From contig NZ_CANMDB010000009.1 in NCBI RefSeq assembly GCF_947496515.1, positions 124,001 through 188,000 on the forward strand: a stretch of 64,000 bases of DNA, written 5' to 3'. Each line of letters opens with the position of its first letter. The stretch's first letter is position 1. Below are positions 9,350-18,605 of this stretch, in pieces. The DNA is from an uncultured Roseobacter sp. (GTDB lineage Bacteria > Pseudomonadota > Alphaproteobacteria > Rhodobacterales > Rhodobacteraceae). The notes below the pieces were generated by a model. That model was not told the origin of the DNA and ran no database searches. It saw nothing but the letters and a program-made list of their open reading frames with translations. A program made the translations under genes and the position numbers.

Positions 9350-10612
9350 TCAGCTGGCCTGCTCCAGCCTGTGCAAGATCAGATCAGCGATGGCCTCCGA
9401 CGCGATCTGCGCTGGAAAATGATGCTCGATCCTCGACTTTATGGATCGCCATTCGGTGGTGTCTGCCAGCGCTGTTTCAATCACTTGCGCCAGCTCCGAC
9501 ATCTCCGGCACGCCCCATGCGGTGCCCAGAGAGGCAAGCGGCATGTCGGGGTGTTTGTCTGGCTCCAATTGAAGGAGCTTTTGCCGCAGGATGACCGTCT
9601 CCAGTGCCACGGTTGACGAGCGCGCGATGACACCTTCGACGTTGCGCAAGAGGTCATGAAGCGGCTGGTGACGGGCCAGAACGCAGGCGGCACGCTCTGA
9701 TACGATACGTTCGTGCGGCCCTGGATCCTGCGACGGATGAGGACGGATGGCGAGGATCACCCCTGCTTGTTCCGCGGCGTCGGCGCAGGCTTCGAGCTGA
9801 GCTGCGACTTGCGCTTCGGTTTGGGTGTGGCTGGCGTTCGTGCCTGCCTCCACCCAGGAGACCATATCGGCAAAAAGAAAAACGGGCTTGTCTTTGGCGT
9901 CTGGAAATTCCGCTGCCTGCCAGGCCCGATCGGATGCGGCAGGCGTTTTGAACAGCGCATCAAAGGCCGGGTTGCCGGTGAAGTGTGCCTGCGACCGGTC
10001 GGGGTTCACAATGCCTATTCGCGCCAGGTTCTCCATGGCAAAGCGATTCAGATAGGTGATGTCCTGTGCCTGGTTTCGGTGGTGCTTCATCGCCATGAAG
10101 ACATCTGTCATGGAGAGTGTGCTCAGGCCGCGCAGATTGCCTGCTTCTATCGCGGCGGCTTCGGCGCGGGGCGAGTTGGTCGCGACGACGACGCGCGGTT
10201 GCACCAGATCCAGCGCACGGTCCAGCACGGTGATGGGATGAAAGGCGTGCCGCCCCATCCGTGCCATCCGCGCCTCGGCCTCGGATGAGCCGAGACGCCC
10301 GACAAGATCCGCGTAGCTGAGCCCAAGATAGGCGACTGATTGGCTCCGCGCGATGCCTGTGTGATCGGCGTGATGCTGCTGTGCGAGGGCTTCGCCCCAC
10401 GCCAGAGCGTTTTGATCCGTCGTGGGGTCAAGAAGATCCGCAAAGGTCAGGGCAGGGATGTTTGATCTGCGAAAGTGCGCGATGGCCGATGGCAGGGCCA
10501 GCACGGCAATGCGGGCGCGGTCGCCCAGAGCTTTGATGACGGGTGTCACCATCTGGGCATGACCGCCGCCGTAAGCGACAAAGAGAACGTCGGCGGACCA
10601 GCTGGATTGCAT
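9350..10612 (-). CDS. Unassigned GT-B/epimerase-like protein
   Basis: The protein has 420 aa from the ATG at 10612; a TTG 36 nt upstream would add 12 residues. The N-terminus DVLFVAYGGGHAQMVTPVIKAL is a glycine-rich loop like that of GT-B fold enzymes (UDP-GlcNAc 2-epimerase, MurG or CDP-glycerol transferase type). Late motifs ILAIRPHPSQDPG and GVIARSSTVALETV fit the nucleotide-sugar-binding half of that fold. It lies inside the glycan locus but on the opposite strand from its neighbours. A glycosyltransferase or epimerase role is plausible, but I cannot place it in a named family. Confidence 0.55.
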   Translation of the reverse strand: MQSSWSADVLFVAYGGGHAQMVTPVIKALGDRARIAVLALPSAIAHFRRSNIPALTFADLLDPTTDQNALAWGEALAQQHHADHTGIARSQSVAYLGLSYADLVGRLGSSEAEARMARMGRHAFHPITVLDRALDLVQPRVVVATNSPRAEAAAIEAGNLRGLSTLSMTDVFMAMKHHRNQAQDITYLNRFAMENLARIGIVNPDRSQAHFTGNPAFDALFKTPAASDRAWQAAEFPDAKDKPVFLFADMVSWVEAGTNASHTQTEAQVAAQLEACADAAEQAGVILAIRPHPSQDPGPHERIVSERAACVLARHQPLHDLLRNVEGVIARSSTVALETVILRQKLLQLEPDKHPDMPLASLGTAWGVPEMSELAQVIETALADTTEWRSIKSRIEHHFPAQIASEAIADLILHRLEQAS

Positions 10613-10878
10613 GAACGCAGATGTGACCCCGGGTGTCGGGGCTGTCAATGGTCATGGCCCGAGCGGCGCATTATTCGTCATCTGCAATCGAGCAGGGCGG
10701 CAAATCGGTTTGCGAGCTGGCGTGCATTACCCTAAGACCGACCCGGGCGGCGCGAGGCGCCGGTCATCCGGTGGACCAAGGATGAGAGGAAATCCCGCGT
10801 GTTATGGTGGCGCTTCAACCTGTCAGGACGCAGGCCATCGGTCCTGATTCCGCACCCTCTTTGCGGCGATGAATTGGC

Positions 10879-12087
10879 ATGACCCGGCGTATTGCATTCG
10901 TCACGACAGCGCGCAGTGACTACAACACGATGTTTCCTGTCATGCGCATGGCGCAGCAGGATCCGGGCATCGAGGCGCTTATCTTCTGTGCCGCCATGCA
11001 CCTCGTACCGGCGTTCGGCGAAACCTGGCGCCAACTCGAAGACGACGGTCTTGTCATCGCGGAAAAGGTCGATTTCCTGTCGGATAGCGACCGACCAGAG
11101 GATTTCTCGGCCGGTCTCGGCAAGGGGGTGGCGGCCTTTACTGCCGCGCTGGTACGTCAAGCGCCTGACATCGTCTGTGTCTCTGGCGACCGGCTCGAAA
11201 ACCTTGCCTTGTTCGTTGCAACGACGACGCTGGGGATCCCTGTGGCGCATATGTGTGGGGGCGACATCACCGAGGGCGCGCTGGACAATCAGGTGCGCCA
11301 TGTCATGACCAAATTATCGCATCTTCATTTCGTCTCCATGCCGGAGCATGCCCGGCGCGTGATCCAGATGGGAGAAGAACCCTGGCGGGTGACGCTGACG
11401 GGTGACGCGGCCATTGATGCCATCGTCGAGCAACCCAAACTGTCGCGCGCGGCGTTGAACGAGCGGATCGGTTTGACGGATGAGGCCCCGTTTTTTCTGT
11501 CAACCTTTCACCCGGAGACCCTGGGCGATGGACGGGCCGAAGAGCAGTATGCTTGTCTGCTAGACGCGCTTGCAGAGGTGCCGGAGCGGCCCGTCATGAT
11601 GCGGCCCAACATTGACCCGGGGTTTCAGCCGCTGGTCAACATGCTCGATGCGTTTCAGTCCCGGCGTCCGGATGCCATCGTGCGGACCTCGTTTGACCGG
11701 GTCACATTCTATGCGCTGATGGCGCACGCGCGCTTTATGGTGGGCAATTCCTCTTCGGGCCTTTGGGAGGCACCGAGTTTCGAGCTGCCAGCGGTCAATG
11801 TCGGGGGACGGCAGGCTGGTCGTGTCCGGGGCCAGAATGTGCTGGACGTCTCGGGCACCGATCCGGGGCAGATGGCAGAGGCCTTGCAAAAAGCACGCTC
11901 CCCTGCCTTTCGCGAAGGTCTGAGCGGCATGAAAAACCCCTATGGGGACGGGCAGGCGTCGCGGCTGACCTTGGAAACACTCAAGTCCGTGCCCCTGGAC
12001 AGCCGGTTGACCCTGAAAAAATTCCATGAGATCGACTTTGATGCGCTGGCTCTGGGCCTCGGTCTCAATGCGCGGGAGGATACATGA
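10879..12087 (+). CDS. neuC: UDP-N-acetylglucosamine 2-epimerase (hydrolysing), NeuC/LegG-like
   Basis: The protein has 402 aa. TARSDYNTMFPVM near the start, CVSGDRLENLA in the middle and the HMCGGDITEGALDN segment followed by RHVMTKLSHLHF match the NeuC/LegG/NnaA family. These enzymes release a 2-epimerised N-acetyl sugar from UDP to feed a NeuB-type synthase. NSSSGLWEAPSFELPAVNVGGRQAGR near residue 295 is the UDP-binding end. The acidic motif reads GGD and LDN where many relatives have GGE and DE or DD. The gene overlaps the following methyltransferase by 4 nt. Whether the substrate is UDP-GlcNAc or a bacillosamine derivative (LegG-like) is not decidable here. Confidence 0.82.
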   Translation: MTRRIAFVTTARSDYNTMFPVMRMAQQDPGIEALIFCAAMHLVPAFGETWRQLEDDGLVIAEKVDFLSDSDRPEDFSAGLGKGVAAFTAALVRQAPDIVCVSGDRLENLALFVATTTLGIPVAHMCGGDITEGALDNQVRHVMTKLSHLHFVSMPEHARRVIQMGEEPWRVTLTGDAAIDAIVEQPKLSRAALNERIGLTDEAPFFLSTFHPETLGDGRAEEQYACLLDALAEVPERPVMMRPNIDPGFQPLVNMLDAFQSRRPDAIVRTSFDRVTFYALMAHARFMVGNSSSGLWEAPSFELPAVNVGGRQAGRVRGQNVLDVSGTDPGQMAEALQKARSPAFREGLSGMKNPYGDGQASRLTLETLKSVPLDSRLTLKKFHEIDFDALALGLGLNAREDT

Positions 12088-12746
12088 TGGACGCCGTCTG
12101 GGAAGAGCTGCACGCCAGCAGACCGTGGGGAAAATATCCGGCGGAGACGCTCATTCGCCTTGCCATGCGCACCTACAGAACGCCGGAGATCCGAGCGCAG
12201 ACCAAGGTATTGGAACTGGGCTGTGGGGCAGGGGCGAACCTGAGCTTTCTGCTGGCCGAGGGTTTCCAGACATACGGTCTGGACGGTGCACCCACTGCCA
12301 TCGCCAAGGCCGAGGCCCGGCTGAGACCATTGGTGAAAGATGGGCAAACGCTTGATCTCAAGACCATGACCTTTGAAGAACTGCCGTCAGGGACAGAGCA
12401 GTTTGATTTGATCGTCGATCACTTCGCCATCTATGCCAATCCGCTGACGACGATTACCCAGACCTACGACAATGTTTACCGCATGCTGGCGGACGGTGGC
12501 CGGTTCTACGCAAGTGTCTGGGGGCGCCAGACGACAGGTGCTGACAGTGGCGTCATGATAGAGACCGCAACATCGCAGAACCCTACCTGTGGCCCGTGCA
12601 AGGAAATGGGTGTCTCGCACTTCTTTGATCGGCCAGAGATCGAACAGCTCTTTGCGGCATGGTCAGAACTGACCATCACCCGCCGTCTGACGGATGAGGC
12701 GAATGGCGACACGGTCGAGGAATTCATTATCTGGGCGCAGAAATAG
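12084..12746 (+). CDS. Class I SAM-dependent methyltransferase
   Basis: The protein has 220 aa. The SAM-binding motif I is VLELGCGAGANLSFL (residues about 43-57), followed by GLDGAPTAIAKAEARL as motif II and LIVDHFAIYAN as motif III/post-I. The gene starts in an ATGATG that overlaps the epimerase stop. Embedded in the nonulosonate operon, it most likely methylates a sugar or its precursor. The acceptor is unknown. A C-terminal NPTCGPCKEMG stretch with two cysteines is unusual. Confidence 0.78.
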   Translation: MMDAVWEELHASRPWGKYPAETLIRLAMRTYRTPEIRAQTKVLELGCGAGANLSFLLAEGFQTYGLDGAPTAIAKAEARLRPLVKDGQTLDLKTMTFEELPSGTEQFDLIVDHFAIYANPLTTITQTYDNVYRMLADGGRFYASVWGRQTTGADSGVMIETATSQNPTCGPCKEMGVSHFFDRPEIEQLFAAWSELTITRRLTDEANGDTVEEFIIWAQK

Positions 12747-13079
12747 ATGGCGTCAGCTGACCCTATCCTGCAAAGCGCGTTGACCATCCTCGAAGCGGGG
12801 GCGAGCCTGTCGAAAGACCGCGTTGCGGGCGCGCCGTTGACGACCAAAAGATCCGGACCCCGGATACTTGACCCCGCGGTTGTTGACTTGCTGCGGGCTG
12901 GCGGGACACTTGACCGTGACATGCAGAAATCGCTGATCTTTGCATTGGATCTTCTGGCTGCAGGGGCTCCGGACAACGCGGGCTCCGGTATAGATAAGGA
13001 AGTCCAGCGGGTCGCGGGAAAACTCCGCGAAAGATACGCGCGCGCCTACAAGAGCTCTGCCTATAGCGATGCGGGCTAG
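12747..13079 (+). CDS. Small protein of unknown function in the nonulosonate operon
   Basis: The protein has 110 aa and its ATG directly follows the methyltransferase stop, so it is probably co-transcribed. The sequence is predicted mostly helical (ILQSALTILEAGASL, LIFALDLLAAGA, VQRVAGKLRERYARAY) and rich in Ala. No signal peptide or known motif is seen. Its end overlaps by 4 nt the stop of the convergent methyltransferase. The tight position supports a real gene, but no function can be given. Confidence 0.55.
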   Translation: MASADPILQSALTILEAGASLSKDRVAGAPLTTKRSGPRILDPAVVDLLRAGGTLDRDMQKSLIFALDLLAAGAPDNAGSGIDKEVQRVAGKLRERYARAYKSSAYSDAG

Positions 13080-13828
13080 CTGCTCTTTGTTGCCGCAAAG
13101 AACAGCTGGCCACGTGTCAGATTCTCACTGACATCGCCTGTCGCATAGTGCACGGCGACCGCCTTTATGATTGTCAAGCCCGCAGTCTGCAAAAGATCGC
13201 GCATCTCTGCCGGCGTAAAGAAGTGGCCGGATGCCGGAAAGTCAACGCCGTCGATGGCCCAGTTAAAGCGGATGTCCCCCCTTGCGTAGTCGGGTTTCAC
13301 CGCGTCAATGATCCGTCGCCACACTGTCTTGAACGCGCCATAGCCCACGTAATGGCGGTTGTTGACATCGATGATCAACGTGCCGCCGGGTCGAAGCAGC
13401 GCGTGAAGCTCGGACAGAAGTGCGCGCCTGCTTTGCGTGTCTGGCAGGTGTCCCAGGACATTCCACAGGCACATAACCGTATCAAGCGGCGGCAGATCCT
13501 TTGACCAGTCGGGATCCTGTACTTGGAAAACCTGTTTTGCCAAGCCCAGGCTACGGCAGCGTGCGATCATCTCATTGCTGACATCTGCCTGATAGAAAGC
13601 ATCGGGCGCGATCTGCTCGCAAAGGTTCGCGCCGCGGACGCCGTCTCCTGCACCATAGTCGAGCACGACGCCCGCACGACCGTTCAGCTGCTCGCAGACC
13701 AGCCTGTCAACAGCGCTGAGATAGTCCGACTTGGTCTCGCTGTAGGACCGGTACTTTTGCGCAAAGGCATCGTAGATCGTGGCGGCATCCGTGCTGGGCT
13801 CGGCGGGGCCTGTCATAGATCCGACCAC
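13076..13828 (-). CDS. Class I SAM-dependent methyltransferase
   Basis: The protein has 250 aa. VVLDYGAGDGVRGANL (residues about 55-70) is SAM motif I, and DTVMCLWNVLGHL and LRPGGTLIIDVNNRHYVGY are motifs II/III of the Methyltransf_11/25 group. It is the last gene of a minus-strand operon with a NeuB synthase, a FemAB-like protein and a polytopic membrane protein; its start overlaps the NeuB stop by 16 nt. A role in methylating the nonulosonate glycan or its precursor is inferred from position. The reaction is not known. Confidence 0.78.
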   Translation of the reverse strand: MVGSMTGPAEPSTDAATIYDAFAQKYRSYSETKSDYLSAVDRLVCEQLNGRAGVVLDYGAGDGVRGANLCEQIAPDAFYQADVSNEMIARCRSLGLAKQVFQVQDPDWSKDLPPLDTVMCLWNVLGHLPDTQSRRALLSELHALLRPGGTLIIDVNNRHYVGYGAFKTVWRRIIDAVKPDYARGDIRFNWAIDGVDFPASGHFFTPAEMRDLLQTAGLTIIKAVAVHYATGDVSENLTRGQLFFAATKSS

Positions 13829-14862
13829 TGGAAGGGTGCGTCGGTGTCCTTGTCCACTTTCAGGGTGCGTCCCAGCACACGGTTGAGATCAAAGGGCTCG
13901 ATCCCGTTAAGTGGTCGTTTGAAGGCAATATCAGCTTCCGTCACCACATGACCTGCGCTGAGCGGGCGCCGCGCGACAATGCTCTTTCGGATCAGAGGCA
14001 GCTGCGGCAACTCCGAGGGCACGGGCACTTTGATGCCGGTACCCAAAGCGGACCGTGCGCCTTTCATCCCGTCGATCATCGCCGAAAGCTCCTCCGGCTC
14101 GATGGAGGCGCGGTGGTCAGGCCCTTCCATCGTGCGGTCCATGGTAAAATGTTTTTCGACCGCACAGGCCCCCAGAGCGGCTGCGGTGATTGGCGCCACG
14201 ATCCCTTGCGTGTGGTCGGAATACCCAACCGGATAGCCGAACGCCTGATGCATCGTGTGCATTGCGCGCAGGTTTACCTCGTCCAGCGGCGCAGGGTATT
14301 CCGACACGCAATGCAGAATGACCAGATCGGGATCCGGGCGGGCCTCTTCGATCACCCTGACGGCGGCGGCGGCTTCTTCCAGTGTGCTGGCGCCCGTGGA
14401 GAGGATCATGCCAACACCGCTTTGTGCGATCTCTGCCAGAAACGGGTGGTGCGTCACTTCGGAAGAAGCGATCTTGACGGCGGCCACATCAAGACCTTTC
14501 AGCAGGAATTCAAGGCTCCTGCTCTCAAAGGCGGTGCAGAGAAACGGCATCTGCATCTGTCGGCAAAAGTCGCGCATCTCGGTCAGCTGATCGTGGGACA
14601 GCTCAAGTGCCTTGGCCATTTCCAACTGGCCCACTTCTGTGCCGGTTGTGTCCTTTTGGTAATTCGCTTTTTCGGCATGGATGGATATCTCCTCTTCGGA
14701 GATGAAAGCCTGAAACTTGACGATATCGCCGCCGCGGGATGCAATCTCGCGGACCATGCTGCGCGCAAGCTCAAGATCGCCATTGTGATTGACGCCAATC
14801 TCGATGATCGACACGGTCCGATCCCCGGTTGAGAAGTCGATGTCGATACTGTCAAAATTCAT
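13813..14862 (-). CDS. neuB: N-acetylneuraminate/legionaminate-type synthase (NeuB family)
   Basis: The protein has 349 aa from the ATG at 14862; the longer open frame upstream is not conserved-looking. The family condenses PEP with an N-acetyl-mannosamine-type sugar to give a nine-carbon acid. Key stretches are IIEIGVNHNGDLELARSM at the start, KIASSEVTHHPFL and ILSTGASTLEEA in the barrel, and GYSDHTQG plus VEKHFTMDRTMEGPDH at the metal site. The C-terminal antifreeze-like SAF domain (about residues 285-349) begins with SIVARRPLSAGHVV. The length is normal. It lies 10 nt after the FemAB-like gene and would use the product of the NeuC/LegG homologue and feed the cytidylyltransferase. Confidence 0.88.
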   Translation of the reverse strand: MNFDSIDIDFSTGDRTVSIIEIGVNHNGDLELARSMVREIASRGGDIVKFQAFISEEEISIHAEKANYQKDTTGTEVGQLEMAKALELSHDQLTEMRDFCRQMQMPFLCTAFESRSLEFLLKGLDVAAVKIASSEVTHHPFLAEIAQSGVGMILSTGASTLEEAAAAVRVIEEARPDPDLVILHCVSEYPAPLDEVNLRAMHTMHQAFGYPVGYSDHTQGIVAPITAAALGACAVEKHFTMDRTMEGPDHRASIEPEELSAMIDGMKGARSALGTGIKVPVPSELPQLPLIRKSIVARRPLSAGHVVTEADIAFKRPLNGIEPFDLNRVLGRTLKVDKDTDAPFQWSDL

Positions 14863-14872
14863 GATAGGGCCT

Positions 14873-15949
14873 TCATGTCTGCAAGCGGTACCTGGGGAAA
14901 AAGCTGGTTTCTCGGGGTTGGCCGAGCGCTGATGCCTCTCGCTGTTTGGTTGCCGCGGTGAGCGTGTCGTAGGTCTGTGTATCAAGGATGCGTTGGGTAC
15001 TGAACAGTGGTTTTGTCTCTCCCGAGAACGCCCGCTTGAACGTAAACAGCGGGTCTTCGCCATCCGTGCGTCCTCCGCCCAGGTGAAACCAGCGGTATCC
15101 TGCGCCTTTTGCCCAGATCAGGCTGTCGAGCAGCAACAAGGAGGTGGCGTTCAACTGGCGGCTGTCGGGATCCGAGCAGGAAAAATGGTAATAGACCGTA
15201 TCATACATATGGATATGAAACACTGATGCGGCGACCTCGCCGTCTTTCTCTGCGTGGAAAAGGCTGGTTCCGTCAAATCCAAGTGCGGCTGCGCAGTTGT
15301 GAAAGTAGTCATCCGGAAAATGCCAGAAGGCCCGCGCGCCCACGTTCTCCATGGTTTTCAGGTACATGACCTGGAACCGGGCGATGTCGGCCTCGCTCAG
15401 GTCGGAGGCCCGAACGACGAGCCCGGCTTTGCGCGCTGCAAGGGCGGCCTTGCGTTGCCGATCCTCGATGCGGCGCCAGATCTCTCCTAGGGACTGTGAC
15501 AGGTCCACCACCACTACTTCCTTTCGGTAGGTGACGGGCTCGTTGGAGCTTAGCAGGACCTTTTGCGCATCGCCCAGCAGCGGATGCAGCAGGCAAAACT
15601 CGCTGATCGCTCCCAGTGACGTGGCCGACGCTTGCACGGCATCATCGAAACGGCCGAGGTCGTCCTCGGTGGGGCTGCCGATTGTCAGCGGGCCACCGTA
15701 GCCATAGACCGATGAAATGTCGCAATAGTCCGTCCCCGGAATGCCCTTTGAGACGATGGGTTTGCAGATCGTGCCGCCGGTCCCCTCGTAAACCAGCAGA
15801 TGCGCGGTCTGATCGGGATAGGTCCGTTCGTAGATGCGCATATAGTCGGGGTGAAAGTGGATGTCGCGGCTGCCGTTTGGCAAAGCATCCAGCAACGAGA
15901 TCCAGCGTTCGCGATCTGCCCCCGTCGTTGAAAGGTGAAAAGCGGTCAT
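14873..15949 (-). CDS. FemAB-like GNAT acyl/aminoacyl transferase
   Basis: The protein has 358 aa from the ATG at 15949, chosen because GAGGTGA lies 8 nt before it; an ATG 45 nt further upstream is possible. The C-terminal half carries YHFSCSDPDSRQLNATSLLL and GYRWFHLGGGR, typical of the FemAB / lipid II:glycine transferase and CelD-like double-GNAT family. These proteins add amino acids or acyl groups to cell-surface precursors. In a nonulosonate operon, one explanation is N-acylation or aminoacylation of the sugar amine. It may supply the acyltransferase step that is otherwise missing. This role is inference. Confidence 0.7.
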   Translation of the reverse strand: MTAFHLSTTGADRERWISLLDALPNGSRDIHFHPDYMRIYERTYPDQTAHLLVYEGTGGTICKPIVSKGIPGTDYCDISSVYGYGGPLTIGSPTEDDLGRFDDAVQASATSLGAISEFCLLHPLLGDAQKVLLSSNEPVTYRKEVVVVDLSQSLGEIWRRIEDRQRKAALAARKAGLVVRASDLSEADIARFQVMYLKTMENVGARAFWHFPDDYFHNCAAALGFDGTSLFHAEKDGEVAASVFHIHMYDTVYYHFSCSDPDSRQLNATSLLLLDSLIWAKGAGYRWFHLGGGRTDGEDPLFTFKRAFSGETKPLFSTQRILDTQTYDTLTAATKQREASALGQPRETSFFPRYRLQT

Positions 15950-16088
15950 ATTGAGTGTCACCTCACGCCGAAGGATGCCCGCGACATGGCCCATATGACA
16001 GGCTGTGCCATTCGGTGGTGATATACCGAACGCGGATCACTTGGCACTCAGGATGGCCAGAAAGGGTCAGTCGGTGTTGCATGAATGC

Positions 16089-17162
16089 TCAGGCGGGGTC
16101 GGGAAACGGACCCGACGGTTCTGTTTGATGCGCCGGTATGCCAAGGAAAAACCGCTGGGCCGTGACGGCGGCAAGAACGCATGTGGGGATCAAGGCCAGC
16201 GTGAGTGCGGACAGACCAAACATGCCCATCGCCAACGCGCCCAGCAAGACAAAACACAGCCGCAGTTCCAGCTGCGCTCGGAACCGGTACAGCGCGGCGC
16301 CCAAGCCTGCCACAGTCACAAGACAGATGAGACCCGATACCATCGTGAACTTGCCCGCCTTGAGGATGACGGCGCCGATGCCGTGTTGCAGCATGTTGAT
16401 GACCGCACCCGGTCCTCCGCCAAAGAAGGCAAAGTTTTTGATCAACGCGCCGTAGATGTCCGCGTTGTAGAGCAGCAGGCAAAGTACCAGAGGTGCCAGA
16501 CGCAGCAGGCGATTGATCAGGCCCCGGGCCATGACTGCGGCAGCGCAGGACAACAGTATGAGTGCCAGGAAGGCGGAAAAGAACGTACCGCTCGCAACCG
16601 ACGTCAGAAGCAATCCGATCGCGGACCCGATAGCTACGAGATAGGGTTTCCGTTCAAGACTACCGAGATGGCTGGCCAGCAAGACAGCGTATCCGCAGTG
16701 GGCAAAGATCAATCGCCCCTCCATCATAGAAAAGATGCAAATGACCGGCAGCAGCGCCATCAAGCTGATCAGATGCAGTGCGTGACCGCTGCGATGGATG
16801 ACCACTGCCGCCACTGACCAGGCCGACAGTGCTGCCAGCAGCGGGACGATTGCAGCGTAGAGCGTATCATACCCGATACCCATCTGCGCGCTGAGCCAGA
16901 ACACCGGATATGTCAAAAAGAACCGCAACCGATGCGCCGAATAGTAGGTATTGGAGCCGCGCATTTCGACTGTGCCGTCCATCGGTTCGGGCGCAGGATC
17001 ATGCCAGTTGGCAATGGTCCAGCCTTCTTCCCATAGGATCGTCACCTGCGACCACAATGCCGCGTTGACCCATCCACCAAGCACCGCGATGGCGTAGACT
17101 ATCAGTGTGACAAGGCCCACGGCGGCGGGCGACCTCAGAAATTCTGATTGGGAATGCGTCAT
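16089..17162 (-). CDS. Polytopic membrane protein of the glycan locus
   Basis: The protein has 357 aa from the ATG at 17162, with about nine hydrophobic segments (for example LVTLIVYAIAVLGGW, LVTVAGLGAALY and LGALAMGMFGLSALTLALIPTC). The first periplasmic loop holds EEGWTIANWHDPAPEPMDG and SNTYYSAHRLRFFLTYPVFW. That resembles the acceptor-binding loop of GT-C-type or uncharacterised polysaccharide membrane proteins. No confident family match can be given. It is the first gene of the minus-strand operon containing NeuB, so transport, polymerisation or transfer of the glycan is possible. Confidence 0.6.
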   Translation of the reverse strand: MTHSQSEFLRSPAAVGLVTLIVYAIAVLGGWVNAALWSQVTILWEEGWTIANWHDPAPEPMDGTVEMRGSNTYYSAHRLRFFLTYPVFWLSAQMGIGYDTLYAAIVPLLAALSAWSVAAVVIHRSGHALHLISLMALLPVICIFSMMEGRLIFAHCGYAVLLASHLGSLERKPYLVAIGSAIGLLLTSVASGTFFSAFLALILLSCAAAVMARGLINRLLRLAPLVLCLLLYNADIYGALIKNFAFFGGGPGAVINMLQHGIGAVILKAGKFTMVSGLICLVTVAGLGAALYRFRAQLELRLCFVLLGALAMGMFGLSALTLALIPTCVLAAVTAQRFFLGIPAHQTEPSGPFPDPA

Positions 17163-17313
17163 TTTTTTCTCGTGTACCAGTCTGTCCTCATATGGTTTCG
17201 ATCTTGCCCTGTCCAGCCTGTCAAAGCCTTCGCGGCGTGCCAAACACCGTTCAAATACGGTTGCGCCGTCTTGCTTTGCGTTCTAGCTATAAGAGAAAAG
17301 TTGGTTTGTTGTT

Positions 17314-18597
17314 TTGATACGCTTTTTCGCCTTTTTCCGCAGTCTGCCACGCGGCGCCTCCTCCATCTCCATGCAATGGCTCCTGCTGCCGGTCCTGGGT
17401 AAGTTCTCGCCATTTCTTTTCCTGCTCCAAACGCCTTTGCTGCGAAGCAAAGGCGGCAAACCGCTTCCGGAAATCGCCGTCTTCCTGGCTGTCGCGGCTG
17501 TCTACACGATTTACATGGGCGTGCGCGCGCTCGCGGCTGGCGCCGAGGCAGAGGAGCCGATTGCGGAAAATCTGCCATTGATCATTGTGCCCGCGCTTGT
17601 GCTGTGGTGCGCCCGGGCGCCGCTTCGGCTGGATCTGGGGTGGGTATTTCGGGGAACCGTGGGGCTGCTGATCGCGATATTCTGTTTGGCAAGCTATGAG
17701 AAGTGGGCTTTGAACGTACTCAGGCCGGAGCTGCTGCTGGGCAATCCGCTCAACCTCGCACCCCTTCTGCTTGTACCCTGCATGCTGATGACCATCCGCG
17801 ATTTGGCACCCTGTGAACGCTGGCGATGGGCCGGGCTGATCGGCTTTTGCCTGGGCGGATACGTTATTGGCGGGCTTGCCCAGTCGCGTGGTGTCTTTTT
17901 GGTTTTCGCAGGCCTTGTCGTGATCCGTCTGGCTTTTGAGGTTTGGTCACCGGCACCGATCCGTGAAAGAGTGAAGACCTGCACGGTGATCATTGCGGCC
18001 ATGGGGCTGGTTGTCGCCTCGCTCGCCTTCAATCCGTCGGTGTCAACTCGCTATGTTGTCGCCGCGCAAAGCCTGTCGCAATCGTCTGCGCCCAGTTCGT
18101 CGGAGCCCGCGCCCGTCAAGGGCTGGTCCACCGGTTTGCGGATCGAAATGCTGGTCGAGGGCTGGCGCAAGTTCGAGGAGCGGCCCGTTCTTGGGCACGG
18201 TCCCCAGCATCGCTTTACATCGGTTTTTCCCCGCGATTCTTCGTTTCCGCTCCGTGCATCTCATTTGCATAACGACTTTCTGACCCATGCCGTGGGGGGG
18301 GGGCTGATCGGGGCGCTGCTGCTGTGCATCGTGCTCGCCATGCCGGCCGTCACGGGCTTCGCGCGCGCGGCTGGTCTGCCGCGCAGAATGGCGCATAACC
18401 GTCGGCAGATCGGCGCGCTTGCAAGTGCTGCGTTCTTTGGTGTGGCTGCCGTCAACAACGTCTTTTTCGTTTCTATCTCGACCTATACGACGACGCTCAG
18501 CCTGGTCATGGTCTTGCTCATCCAGGCGGCACTTCGAGAGACCGCCCCTGCGGCTGGGACCGCCGGGCCGATTGCACAGCGCGATCGAAATCTGTAG
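17314..18597 (+). CDS. O-antigen ligase / polymerase family membrane protein
   Basis: The protein has 427 aa with about ten membrane segments. The Wzy_C/O-antigen ligase hallmark is present: LRIEMLVEGWRKFEERPVLG with GHGPQH, then HLHNDFLTHAVGGGLIGALLL (periplasmic loop and the His-Asn pair). Such proteins polymerise or ligate undecaprenyl-linked oligosaccharides at the periplasmic face. The listed start is a TTG with no clear ribosome site; the ATG at 17371 is an alternative. It faces the divergent membrane protein across about 150 bp. Confidence 0.75.
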   Translation: MIRFFAFFRSLPRGASSISMQWLLLPVLGKFSPFLFLLQTPLLRSKGGKPLPEIAVFLAVAAVYTIYMGVRALAAGAEAEEPIAENLPLIIVPALVLWCARAPLRLDLGWVFRGTVGLLIAIFCLASYEKWALNVLRPELLLGNPLNLAPLLLVPCMLMTIRDLAPCERWRWAGLIGFCLGGYVIGGLAQSRGVFLVFAGLVVIRLAFEVWSPAPIRERVKTCTVIIAAMGLVVASLAFNPSVSTRYVVAAQSLSQSSAPSSSEPAPVKGWSTGLRIEMLVEGWRKFEERPVLGHGPQHRFTSVFPRDSSFPLRASHLHNDFLTHAVGGGLIGALLLCIVLAMPAVTGFARAAGLPRRMAHNRRQIGALASAAFFGVAAVNNVFFVSISTYTTTLSLVMVLLIQAALRETAPAAGTAGPIAQRDRNL

Positions 18598-18605
18598 TTA
18601 TGTGA

